64,000 nt of DNA from Xenopus tropicalis (taxonomy: Eukaryota; Chordata; Amphibia; Anura; Pipidae): contig NC_030677.2 of NCBI RefSeq assembly GCF_000004195.4, positions 199,615,743 through 199,679,742 on the forward strand. Reading direction: 5' to 3'. Each line of letters begins with the position of its first letter. Positions within the stretch are counted from its first letter, which is position 1. This document shows positions 43,600 to 54,430 of this stretch, piece after piece. The notes beneath the pieces are model-generated. The model did not search any database and was not told where the DNA came from. It worked only from the letters and a program-made list of their open reading frames with translations. The position numbers and the translations under genes are program-made.

Positions 43600-43908
43600 G
43601 TTATAAAAAAAAAACTCAGCTCTTCATTGAGCTAATGGTCCCATGCCATAAACGCATTTTCTTTTACTGCCGACAAAATCGCACGGCAATGTAGAAGATT
43701 CTCAATGAGGCATCGATCTGTTGCTTCCACTGTCTTTGTATCCACTTAGGAAATAATACATTCATTAGCTACAGCCTTCAGCATTGTGGCATCAGCAGCT
43801 GTTACAATGAGAGGATAAGGTACATGAGGAGAGGTAGTGCTGTGGACTCCATATATCTGTATGGCAGCTGGATCTAAAGTCCTGTGAGTTGTTGCAGCTT
43901 CCAACTTC

Positions 43909-43915
43909 ATTTATA
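43909..43915 (-). promoter_or_regulatory. candidate TATA box for rxfp3
   Basis: TATAAAT on the minus strand within ACAAAATATAAATGAAG, about 315 bp upstream of the rxfp3 ATG. A start site 25-30 bp downstream (about 43880-43885) would give a 5' leader of about 290 nt. A GC-box-like GGCGGGGCC lies at 43964-43972, about 50 bp further upstream. Confidence 0.5.
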
Positions 43916-43963
43916 TTTTGTGCCCTGCGCCTTCCGTCAGGCTGAGTAGAATTCTATTCAGGA

Positions 43964-43972
43964 GGCGGGGCC
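43964..43972. promoter_or_regulatory. GC-box-like element upstream of rxfp3
   Basis: GGCGGGGCC within AGGAGGCGGGGCCTGTG resembles an Sp1/KLF site at a typical distance upstream of the candidate TATA box. A site of this length is weak evidence alone. Confidence 0.35.
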
Positions 43973-43999
43973 TGTGCAGCGCTGAGATGGAGCTCTCCA

Positions 44000-45010
44000 A
44001 GGTTCTACTAACGGGAACTCTCCAAGGTGCTGATGTAACGCTCAGGGTTATCCACTCTGCCTCTCTGCTAATTGATACTAGGAGGGGCGGCACTGTAATC
44101 CCCCCCTACCTCCCTCTGATAGGAGCATCAGCTCATGACTGGACCTTGCAGGCTTCTCTAGTATTTCCATCATCATTAGAATTATTCAGGGATTCTAGTC
44201 CAACCAGAAAGGAGACTCTCATTAGTTCAGCCACCACTGGGGGTTAGTACTCTTACAGTTGACCATAATAAGAACAGCTGGGTATCAGAGCAATCCATCT
44301 ATCTGCCAATTCTCTATATTTTTTTTTTTTAAGTTTTAACTTTTTTATTGAGAATAACAAGTTACATAACATATTTATGCTGGTATAGTTACATCAATAA
44401 ATTGTATAGTTGTTTATCATGTTTAATTCTTACAAGCCATTCTTTAGGGGAGGGAAAAATGGGGGGGGGGGGGGAGGGTGTACAAGTCAGGGTCTTATTT
44501 TCCAATTCTATATTTTAATATAAATTCCATTCCAGCTGTAGAAACGTTTTAGAATAATCCAGAGATGACATTTAGAAACCCAGTTAATTTGTTTCTTTAC
44601 CTTATTACCCCCCTAACTATATAATGGCATTCTGTGCTGTATGGTGGTGCTTGAAAATAGTATATTCATTTTTAAGGCTTTTTTCCCCCTGTTATTTTAA
44701 CGTAATGTAATAGATTTGTCTCCACTTCTTTAAACATTTTTAATAAGAAAGTCCACTAGGGGGCAGTAATGCTTTAGGCCAGTGGAACATTCAGACGGTG
44801 AGATTTCGCTTTACTCTTTCAGAGCCAAATAAATACAAATGTATTTATATGATATTCATAGAGATCTTCTCTCTTTATTATTTATAGTCACATTTAAGAG
44901 CATAAGGATAGAAGAAATACGTTTAAACCATTATATACGAACCCCATGTACAGATATTTTCCCCAACATATCTCATTTAGCTCTGGCAAACAACTCCCCC
45001 CCCCCCCCCC
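44000..45010. other. intergenic; homopolymer tracts
   Basis: No gene. Poly(T) at about 44321-44332, poly(G) at about 44461-44474 and poly(C) at about 44997-45010. 44333-44480 (TTAACTTTTTTATTGAGAAT onward) may be a retroelement 3' end, family unknown. Confidence 0.5.
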
Positions 45011-45016
45011 ACCTTG

Positions 45017-45107
45017 CCTCCACACAGGGAAGAAGCACACCAATTGCCCTTAACACACATTGCACCTGAAGAAGGGGGTATTTATGTGCTTCTTCCCTGT
45101 ATGGAGG
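45017..45107. repeat. inverted repeat with 22-bp arms
   Basis: The left arm CCTCCACACAGGGAAGAAGC plus AC (45017-45038) and the right arm GTGCTTCTTCCCTGTATGG plus AGG (45086-45107) pair at 21 of 22 positions around a 47-nt loop. It could be termini of a small foldback repeat. Confidence 0.85.
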
Positions 45108-45535
45108 TCTATGGATTTGGCTTGGAAGTGAATGCACCCTATGGAATTATGTAAGGGGTGAGCTGAAGAATCAATTATGGTTGAACTGTGTCTTCCCCCC
45201 ACCTTGCATCACGGAACAAATGGCTTATAAGCTCTACGTGTAAAATTCTCCTACTTACCAAAAAAAGTTCTTATTTGCAGATATGGCCACTTGGAGCAAT
45301 AATGTGATATAGGAACAGTATATACATTGATTATTATCCATTAAACAAGGGGTTTGAGCTTGGTAGCCATGTAGTTAATATCAATTAAACACATTTTAGA
45401 GATAAAAAATGCAATCCACTTTTCTTATGATACAGTAAACATTATAGTAAAATATATGTTCCTACTACATACTTACAGAATATCATTGTAGAGAATGTAT
45501 GTGACTTCCTAAACTGTGTTACAATTAGAGTTTTT
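45108..45535. other. intergenic, nothing supported
   Basis: No gene or repeat recognised before the 82-bp array. Confidence 0.5.
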
Positions 45536-47575
45536 GTGTGGGATAATAGTGGGAATAGCAGGTATAGTAGGGAGAGATGGTGCCTATAGTAGCAGTGGGG
45601 GATAATAGCCTCTGGGAAGGGACTGGGGCTGTGGGATAGTAGGTATAGTAGGGAGAGATGGTGCCTATAGTAGCAGTGGGGGGATAATAGCCTCTGGGAA
45701 GGGACTGGGGCTGTGGGATAGCAGGTATAGTAGGGAGAGATGGAGCCTATAGTAGCAGTGGGGGGATAATAGCCTCTGGGAAGGGACTGGGGCTGTGGGA
45801 TAGCAGGTATAGTAGGGAGAGATGGAGCCTATAGTAGCAGTGGGGGGATAATAGCCTCTGGGAAGGGACTGGGGCTGTGGGATAGCAGGTATAGTAGGGA
45901 GAGATGGTGCCTATAGTAGCAGTGGGGGGATAATAGCCTCTGGGAAGGGACTGGGGCTGTGGGATAGCAGGTATAGTAGGGAGAGATGGTGCCTATAGTA
46001 GCAGTGGGATAATAGCCTCTGGGAAGGGACTGTGGCTGTGGGATAGCAGGTATAGTAGGGAGAGATGGTGCCTATAGTAGCAGTGGGGGGATAATAGCCT
46101 TTGGGAAGGGACTGTGGCTGTGGGATAGCAGGTATAGTAGGGAGAGATGGTGCCTATAGTAGCAGTGGGGGGATAATAGCCTCTGGGAAGGGACTGGGGC
46201 TGTGGGATAGCAGGTATAGTAGGGAGAGATGGTGCCTATAGTAGCAGTGGGGGGATAATAGCCTCTGGGAAGGGACTGTGGCTGTGGGATAGCAGGTATA
46301 GTAGGGAGAGATGGTGCCTATAGTAGCAGTGGGGGGATAATAGCCTCTGGGAAGGGACTGGGGCTGTGGGATAGCAGGTATAGTAGGGAGAGATGGTGCC
46401 TATAGTAGCAGTGGGGGGATAATAGCCTCTGGGAAGGGGACTGTGGCTGTGGGATAGCAGGTATAGTAGGGAGAGATGGTGCCTATAGTAGCAGTGGGGG
46501 GATAATAGCCTCTGGGAAGGGACTGGGGCTGTGGGATAGCAGGTATAGTAGGGAGAGATGGTGCCTATAGTAGCAGTGGGGGGATAATAGCCTCTGGGAA
46601 GGGGCTGTGGCTGTGGGATTGTAGGTATAGTAGGGAGAGATGGTGCCTATAGTAGCAGTGGGATAATAGCCTCTGGGAAGGGACTGGGGCTGTGGGATAG
46701 CAGGTATAGTAGGGAGAGATGGTGCCTATAGTAGCAGTGGGATAATAGCCTCTGGGAAGGGACTGGGGCTGTGGGATAGCAGGTATAGTAGGGAGAGATG
46801 GTGCCTATAGTAGCAGTGGGATAATAGCCTCTGGGAAGGGACTGGGGCTGTGGGGTAGCAGGTATAGTAGGGAGAGATGGTGCCTATAGTAGCAGTGGGG
46901 GGAAAATAGCCTCTGGGAAGGGACTGGGGCTGTGGGATAGCAGGTATAGTAGGGAGAGATGGTGCCTATAGTAGCAGTGGGATAATAGCCTCTGGGAAGG
47001 GACTGGGGCTGTGGGATAGCAGGTATAGTAGGGAGAGATGGTGCCTATAGTAGCAGTGGGGGGATAATAGCCTCTGGGAAGGGACTGGGGCTGTGGGATA
47101 GCAGGTATAGTAGGGAGAGATGGTGCCTATAGTAGCAGTGGGGGGAAAATAGCCTCTGGGAAGGGACTGGGGCTGTGGGATAGCAGGTATAGTAGGGAGA
47201 GATGGTGCCTATAGTAGCAGTGGGATAATAGCCTCTGGGAAGGGACTGGGGCTGTGGGATAGCAGGTATAGTAGGGAGAGATGGTGCCTATAGTAGCAGT
47301 GGGATAATAGCCTCTGGGAAGGGACTGGGGCTGTGGGATAGCAGGTATAGTAGGGAGAGATGGTGCCTATAGTAGCAGTGGGGGGATAATAGCCTCTGGG
47401 AAGGGACTGGGGCTGTGGGATAGCAGGTATAGTAGGGAGAGATGGTGCCTATAGTAGCAGTGGGGGGATAATAGCCTCTGGGAAGGGACTGGGGCTGTGG
47501 GATAGCAGGTATAGTAGGGAGAGATGGTGCCTATAGTAGCAGTGGGGGGAAAATAGCCTCTGGGAAGGGACTGTG
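45536..47575. repeat. ~82-bp tandem array (about 25 copies)
   Basis: The unit carries GGGATAGCAGGTATAGTAGG, GAGAGATGGTGCCTATAGTA, GCAGTGGGGGGATAATAGCC and TCTGGGAAGGGACTGGGGCT. Length is 82 bp, or 78-79 bp in copies lacking part of the G-run. Variants GACTGTGGC and GGAAAATAG recur, suggesting mixed local amplifications. The right edge joins GTTTTCGGACTATAATTCG, an AT-rich MITE end also seen near 20410-20490. Minus-strand frames are incidental. Confidence 0.96.
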
Positions 47576-47670
47576 TGAACATTTGAGTTTTCGGACTATA
47601 ATTCGAATATTGGGAGTTTTAGCCCAAAAAAATTCAAATGTTGATAAATCACCCCCATACTGTATACTCA
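47576..47670. mobile_element. MITE end fragment at the edge of the 82-bp array
   Basis: GAACATTTGAGTTTTCGGAC, ATTGGGAGTTTTAGC and GATAAATCACCCCC match the block at about 20400-20490. Only one end is present. Confidence 0.55.
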
Positions 47671-47855
47671 CATGTAACCTCAGCCTAATGCCTGTGCAAG
47701 TGCCCCTGTACAGGTCTGTGAATTCCCATCTGATTTACACTATAGAGGCTCAGTCTGACTGGCCAACCTGTATTTACTTGTAGTACCCAGGGGGCATTGC
47801 TGCATGGTGCTCACTGTAGACTTAGGGTTAAAGATAACATTTTCAGTTGCAGGTA

Positions 47856-47973
47856 CAGGTATAGGATCCATTGTCTGGAAAACCCATTATCCAGAAAGCT
47901 CCAAATTTTGGCAAGACCATCTCCCATAGGCTCCCCAGGTCCTGAGCATTCTGCATAAAAAGGCTCATACCTG
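47856..47973 (+). mobile_element. TA-flanked MITE, short form without array, copy E
   Basis: Termini CAGGTATAGGATCCATTGTC and GGCTCATACCTG between TA dinucleotides; subterminal ACCCATTATCCAGAAAGCTC matches copies C and D. At 118 bp it lacks the 113-bp units entirely. Confidence 0.85.
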
Positions 47974-49834
47974 TAGTTTAATGGAACACGGGGCCCCATG
48001 CATTAGATTTGGGATTTCCTGTCATTATTGTGCTTCAATTTAACAGGTCGAATCAGGGTTAATATCCTGTTCAGTATTTCATTAAATCTTCTGGTTTGCG
48101 TATTTGGCCAATTCTCAAATAATAGATTTATAACACCTCTGCGTATATAATATTGTATAAAATGGTAACAAAGCTAGAAAATAATTGTAATTTAGACAAC
48201 TTACATAGGCGTAACCCTTTAAGGTATGTAATCAGTGATGCAATCAGTGATTACATAAACACCCATGTTCCTATGGGATTTTTAGAAGTGTATTTATCAA
48301 TGATAAATTTTTAAAAACCCCATAAGAATAAACAGAACGTGGGTGAATTTATTAAGTTCTAAACTTTTGATAAACCTTTCCTTGATCTGTAGAGATCCTG
48401 TACCCAAAGGACAGACCATTATTCAGGTGGAACATGGGGCATTGCAGGTAAATGCACACTAGAGGGCGCCCTTGACTTCATTACACTACTGTTTCCATTG
48501 TCATTTATTCTTTGAATCCGGCTCTTAGTGAAAAGCTGAACTCAGTGCACAGCTGGATTTTACAGGGGTGACCCCCGGGGTAGGGGGGGGCGCACCAATC
48601 ATCTTTGTTCTATGCGCCATTTATTGAGGCATCTTATATTTTTATCTTTGCCATAAATAAAACACACATGGGGGGCATCTACAAATGCGCAATGGGGGAG
48701 AAGTTGGGGCCGGGCTTATGGAACTGTTCCAAACCATATTATTACATTGAACAATGATGAAAAGGCTGCACATTTTTTAACTGATGTATATTGCACTTAG
48801 AGTTGGTGATTATTTATGACTATTATATGGATATTATATATATGACTAAAAGGTGTTTGGAAAGGTTGGCTGTCACTTTAGCTGAGAGACTGTTTGGGTG
48901 CGTGAGTTCCAGACGTTGGGCAGACACAGTACTTATATTTAACCTCCCTCACCTTGTTTGTTAGAGAAAGTCGTGTCTGAAATGAACGCACAGTGCCACA
49001 AATAAACTGGGAATTATATGTCAGATACACACGGAGTGGGAATGAAACAAGCCACGTGCAAAAGGCACCACTGTTGCGCTAAATCAAGTGCTTATGTCAG
49101 TATAGCCACTCAAGGGATGATTCACACCTGCGCATTCCCTGCAGGGAGCAAAATGCAATTTTGATCACAATTGTCATAGTTTTTTCCCCACGATGCAGGT
49201 TTTTTTATATTCTAGCACCATCGTGGTTGCAACGCAGCAGCGCTTTTGATGTAGTTGCACTGTGGCTACCACAATTGGGTGCAATTTGTCTAAAATTAAG
49301 TCAATTGCGTATGTCCAAATAGTGTGCAATTGCGTCAAATATGCTCTGTGTCTGCCTGGTATCATTTTTGGTGTTTGCTTGTGAGTGACATGAGCACCCT
49401 ATTCTTTCTCCGCAACTGAACTGTGGCAACTGAAGGGACCCTGGAGTCAATAGGAGCAACATCACTTGGTTTGGAACGGAAGGCAGGAACAGTGTAGGAC
49501 TGAGGGCGCTAGGGCCCCCTACCCCTGTCACCAACCTTACCTCCAAAGGGTAACGGCAGTGCTGCACTTGCTTTTACTTAGCTGGGCCCCCTGCTGTCAG
49601 TGAGCTACAGACTTGGGTTGGAAGGGGCTCCTGTGCCGGCATGTTCTTTTCCCTACACAGCTTTCTGTACTGTTCCTTTTTTTCTCTGAAGTCTAAGTCC
49701 CAGTAGAGCCCCACAGGGATTGAATGATTGAAGTTTGAACTTCCCCTCCAGCCCATCCAATCCCCATGGTGCTTTACTGGGACATAACTTTTGCTCCTGT
49801 TAGAGGAAAGAACATGCTCAGCTATATAAGAGCA
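47974..49834. other. intergenic, nothing supported
   Basis: About 1.9 kb without a recognised gene. A short MITE-like phrase (CACCCATGTTCCTATGGG, AACAGAACGTGGGTGAATTT) occurs at about 48260-48360. Confidence 0.5.
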
Positions 49835-49975
49835 ACACGGCCAGGCCCCCCTAACACCCAAAACCCACCAGGCCAGGGACTCCCCCCCCTTGCCAGTAGG
49901 GCCCACAAGGGCTGGGGCCCACATAATTTTTTCCCGGTCTCCTGCTGGCCCAGTCCAACACTGTGAATGAGGGAT
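49835..49975. repeat. dispersed GC-rich repeat piece
   Basis: AGGGCCCACAAGGGCTGGGG, then ATTTTTTCCCGGTCTCCTGC and TGGCCCAGTCCAACACTG. The last part recurs at about 53670-53703 (TTTTTTCCCAGTGTTCTACC, AGCCCAGTCCAACCCTG) and, reversed, at about 61232 (CAGTGTTGGATTGGCCCA). Confidence 0.55.
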
Positions 49976-50156
49976 TGAGCAGCACCAAGCGCAACTATAG
50001 GTAAGCTCCAAGTCCCTTAATGAAAGTGGTTTTATGCACAACTGACTGTGGGGCAACTGCTCTTCTGGGCATAAATGAGCCCTACAAGGTGAAAACAATT
50101 CTAAGCAACTTACATATTTGCACCTGGGATGTAAAAATATGCAGCCACTTATACCC

Positions 50157-50349
50157 TTAATGGGACTGCACTAGGCAAATCCATAATGGAGAAGGACCTT
50201 GGAGTCCTTGTAGATAATAAACTTGGCTGTAGCAAGCAATGCCAGGCAGCAGCTGCAAGGGCAAACAAGGTTTTGAGCTGTATTAAAAGGGGTATAGATT
50301 CACGGGAGGAGGGGTTGATTTTCCATCTTTACAAAGAACTGGTAGTAAG
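50157..50349 (+). pseudogene. CR1/L2-like reverse transcriptase fragment
   Basis: The frame reads MEKDLGVLVDNKLGCSKQCQ, then ANKVLSCIKRGIDSRE and LIFHLYKELV, homologous to 9473-9625 of the LINE at 7345-10270. Isolated fragment with no 5' or 3' parts recognised. Confidence 0.85.
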
Positions 50350-50685
50350 TGTGGAATTGACTTCAAGTGTATGATGTAGGGACGTATTTAGCTCTGGTAT
50401 CTAGGGCAGCAACCGGAACTAAATACACCCCTGCCTCTAAGGGTGGTGACCTCCAAATGCTTTCCTACTGGCAATAATCTGGCGATCTACATTATCGCCG
50501 GTGGGAAAGAATTTAGAGGAGATTAGTCGCCACCGCTAGAGGAGATTTATTGCAGGCAACTAAGCGCCTCATGTGATATTGCCCTTAAGGTGCAAAAAAA
50601 TTTTTTTTTTTTATAGTGATGCAGGTGCCCCTGAGGTCAACCCCATAGTTCAGAATGCTATTACTTGAAGATATACTGTATAGAC

Positions 50686-50980
50686 CAGGGATCCCCAACC
50701 TTTTATACCTGTGAGCCACATTTAAATGGAAAAAGTGTTGGGGAGCAACACAAGCATGAAATAGGTTCCTGGGGGTGCCAATAAGAGCTATAATTGGCTA
50801 CTTAGTAGCCCCTATGTGGACTGGCAGCCTACAGAAGGCTCTGTTTGGCTTTTCACTGGGTTTTTATTCAACCAGAACTTGCCTCCAAGCCAGAAATTAA
50901 ATAATAACATCTGCTTTGAGGCCACTGGGAGCAACATCCAAGGGGTTGGGGAGCGACATGTTGCTGGTTGGGGATCCCTG
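50686..50980 (+). mobile_element. hAT-like MITE (CAGGGATCCCCAACC family), copy c
   Basis: Termini CAGGGATCCCCAACC and GGTTGGGGATCCCTG are perfect inverted repeats of 15 bp. Flanking octamers GTATAGAC (50678-50685) and ATATAGAC (50981-50988) agree at 7 of 8. 295 bp, no coding capacity. Confidence 0.92.
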
Positions 50981-50988
50981 ATATAGAC

Positions 50989-52339
50989 CGATGTTTTTAT
51001 CCGTTGTGTAAAATACTGCATTCCCTCATTCTGCACCCTTAAAAAACAGCCCAGGGATTTATTATGAGCCTTTTTTCTCAGACAATTTCAGTTCTTGCAG
51101 AAGAAAATGCGGTAGATCTGCCCCTGACTGCTCCAGTTTCCCTCGGCCACCAAGCAAGGCCCTTAATGTTTGTCTTGTGCACCTCTCATTTTATTTGATT
51201 TAAAAAAAAACAGTACTTAAGGGAAAAAGCACTAAGAAAGCAAACTTATTACCTTTCCATACATGGGCAACTTCCTAGATCAAAGGCAAACAACACACAG
51301 TACATCTCACACTACTCTATCATTACCAGCACTTCCTTCCCAGAGAGATACCAAGAACATTAGCCCAAGTGTTGCCTTCTTTGATGATTTGTAACACACA
51401 GATAATTCAGGGGTTAAGGTCATTTGATCCCAATGTTGTTGTCACTGATATTGAGTTTCCATTAATATCATTATGAGTGGCTCTTATAATGACCTTTTGT
51501 CTTGTTCCTTCTCAACATGATTATGCAACTCAAATACTTTCATTGTTTGCCAATCCGTAACCTATTTAAATGGAGTTACCATGTCAACTGGCTTAGATGT
51601 CAATGGCAGGTATTAATTCTAATGTTTGATATAAGATTTTTATCTTCAAGAAGCTGTCCTGGCAACAAAGTAAATGGAAGACAAAGAGCATCTGAGGTAC
51701 CTCTTAAAATGTCTTCTTCTAATCCTGTCAATAACAGAGGGCCTCTGGGCTGAATCTGATCTTTTACACTCTGAGGCAGCCCTTGCATATAAATCAGAAG
51801 ATGGTTCCATGTGCTACACCCAGGCAGTACGGAACACCAGTATATAACAGAGCAATCGGTGTGATACAGAACATTGGCAATGCCTTACTAACTCCTGCTT
51901 TGCAGCATATTATTAGTGATTCTCAGTTAAGAAGTCCTAAGTAGGTTTTGTTTCTGGAGGAAACCTCAGGCCTTCTGGAGGAAACCTCAGGCCCAGCACT
52001 CTCCTCCATGGGTTAGACTCTCCTCTAGCCTCTGGGCACTTGCATCCGGTCCTGAGGTGGATCCAAGAGACCAATGCAGACTCCTTCCCTGCTCCGGTTC
52101 TTGGGAGATTCAGATTGTTCCCCCCTATCAAATAAGACCCTAATCACTCTCATACAGGAGGAACATCCCTATTAATGTACCCTAAGCTCTACTGCTACTT
52201 CTCTCTCCTGAAAACACCCATCCTGACCAAATGATTTGTCTTCCATTATTTGTAGTTGGTTCGTCGAAAGGTTATTGTTTTGGTAGCATCTGGTGCTACT
52301 GGTGGCAATTGGTATTGCAATTAGTATTCATTAAACCAC
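50989..52339. other. intergenic, nothing supported
   Basis: About 1.35 kb without a recognised gene. A 2-copy repeat of TTCTGGAGGAAACCTCAGGC lies at about 51951-51991. Confidence 0.5.
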
Positions 52340-53215
52340 AAATTTTCACCAAGTAAAAGCACGATTGGAAAAAATTCAGAGTAACCACAATAACTTCTGA
52401 TGTGCAAAAATTGCGCGAAAATTCTTTTCTTGGTCGTATGAAAATATTGTGGTTGAGATCCGAAAGTCACTAAACTTTTGTATCCGAATGATTGTAAACA
52501 GCGTAAAAACCTTTCTGGCTTTGAAACTTCAATGCATGACTTTGGAAGCCTTTCATAGGGCTCTACAGTAGTGATGAGCGAATTTTTTCGCCAAGCATGG
52601 GTTCGCAGTGAATTTCTGCATTTCACCATTGGCGGATTGTTTTGCGAAACTTCAGTGAAAATCCACTGCGGAAAAATTTATCATGCCGATTTTTTTTGTT
52701 GCACGTCAAATTGGGCACGGTCGCATCAAAAAAGGGCGCGGTCGCGTAAAATTGGGCGTGGTCACATAAAAAAAGGCTGCATGGTTGCGACAAATTGGGC
52801 GCGGTTGTGGCAAAAAATGCGAGCGACAAAAAAATAGACTCGGACGCCAAAAAAAACAGAGGGCAGAAAAAAAATTGTGCGACAAATGCATTACGCAAAT
52901 TTTTCGCCGTTTCGCGAATTTTCTTGCTGTTTCACAAATTTTATGGCGAAGTGAAACGGGACAGATTCGCTCGTCACTACTCTACAGATCCAACCTGGCC
53001 AAAAGAAAGTCACGATACCAAAGCTTGAATGAATTCCGAAATGATTGTAGTCTTTGCGAAAAATGCAACTTTTTTGTGGAATTTAACGAAAACCACGAAA
53101 AAGTCATACTATTTTAATGATATTGTCGTGGTCATTACAAAAAGTTCCAAAAATTAGAAAAAATACGAATTTTTCTGGAAAACAAAAATCATGGTTGAAA
53201 GAATGGGCCCCTAAG
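52340..53215. mobile_element. Harbinger-like MITE split by a hAT-like MITE
   Basis: Shares GATCCGAAAGTCAC and CCGAATGATTGTAAACAGCG with the element at 12967, and ends GAATGGGCCCC followed by TAA at 53215. Its centre, AAGCCTTTCATAGGGCTCTA (52547) joined by CAGATCCAACCTGGCC (52985) to AAAAGAAAGTCACG, is interrupted by the hAT-like copy at 52569-52979. The left terminus was not clearly found. Confidence 0.7.
52569..52979. mobile_element. hAT-like MITE, TAGTGATGAGCGAA family, copy 9
   Basis: Termini TAGTGATGAGCGAATTTT and AGATTCGCTCGTCACTA. A perfect 8-bp duplication CTCTACAG lies at 52561-52568 and 52980-52987. The interior holds GGGCGCGGTCGCGTAAAATT-type blocks. It lies inside the Harbinger-like element. 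Confidence 0.92.
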
Positions 53216-53455
53216 TGTTACCTTAGAATGGATCCTCTCACCTAAATACAAGACCTCTTATTTCTTTCAGTTGAAAATGCTTTATGCAGTACTTTCCCTT
53301 TATATGGCTGGTTTGCAAGGAGCTGTCAACTGAAGCTTTGTCCAGTGAATGCTACTATTTGCCATACAGCCAGAAGAGGTGCTGTTCTGGTGTAATTTTA
53401 AGAGCAGTAAATGCTCAAATCACCCTGGGTATGCGGTTTAATTGTGCAGATATAT

Positions 53456-53840
53456 GGACTCATTTATAAACAGTGGGCAAATTAACATACAGTGTCGAAC
53501 AGGGCTCACCAGGGCTGCCACCTCAGGGCCCCCCCACCCCAATTTGGACTTGCAGTTGCATCTTCTCCACCCCCAGCTGCGCCACACGTCACATTCTTAG
53601 GGGTTGAGGGTGGAGGGCCATAGTTGCTGGCAGGGATTGGGCCTGGATCGACAGAGCCCACTAGGTTTTTTCCCAGTGTTCTACCAGCCCAGTCCAACCC
53701 TGTCTGCATATGGGCAGTTACCCATTAGCCTTTTTCAACCAGCTGCAGGTAGCACAGTCAAAGCAAACATCTGATTGGTTGCCATAGGAAACCAAATGGC
53801 CCAGGTGCCCTTTGCCCGGTGTTAAAAAAATGAACCCTAT
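53456..53840. mobile_element. MITE of the GGGGATCATTTATAA family interrupted by a GC-rich repeat
   Basis: Left ACTCATTTATAAACAGTGGG and right GGTTGCCATAGGAAACCAAA, GGTGCCCTTTGCCC and AAAAAATGAACCC resemble inverted termini of the family at 6277. The middle (about 53505-53705) is a GC-rich piece with CACCAGGGCTGCCACCTCAG and AGCCCAGTCCAACCCTG, similar to 49835-49975. Confidence 0.55.
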
Positions 53841-54025
53841 TGTGTGTATATGCATCTGTGTGTTTGAACATGGCCTTCAAGTAGTTACAGCAAAAATTCT
53901 GATTGGTTGCCATAGGAAACCAATTGGCCCAGGTGCCCTTTGCCCGGTGTTAAAAAAATGAACCCTATTGTGTGTATATGCATCTGTGTGTTTGAACATG
54001 GCCTTCAAGTAGTTACAGCAAAAAT
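53770..54025. repeat. 128-bp direct tandem duplication
   Basis: 53770-53897 and 53898-54025 are almost identical (TCTGATTGGTTGCCATAGGA through TAGTTACAGCAAAAAT), with a single AAATGG/AATTGG difference noted. The duplicated unit includes the right end of the MITE at 53456-53840. Confidence 0.92.
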
Positions 54026-54430
54026 ACTGAAGGAGGTGGAGTGGACAGAACCCTTCTGTAAATGATGAAATGTGTAAATACTGTCATTAGTCCTCCTGAT
54101 ATATTGTCTATCTGACAAGATAAACAGATGCTTATAAATCGGGCACATTGTATTGTTAAGGATGCTAAAGGGATGGGGAGAAGTAATAACTCATTCAGGG
54201 ACGCCCCAAAGCCATTGCATAGATTATGCCGTCGATGATAAACATGGTTCTCATATTTTATTAATTTTGTAAGGCTATGTTCTATCCCGCAGTAATGCTT
54301 ATTAATGCCATTAGCGTATGAGTCTTTGTTTCATAGCCCGAGAGCTGCAAAATGGCTACAATGAGTCATTCAATATTTTGAATTCAAGAAGGGTGAAGAA
54401 TGTTCCCTTGCAATGCTGTGTGTGTCTGAT
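54026..54430. other. intergenic, nothing supported
   Basis: No gene or repeat recognised. Confidence 0.5.
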
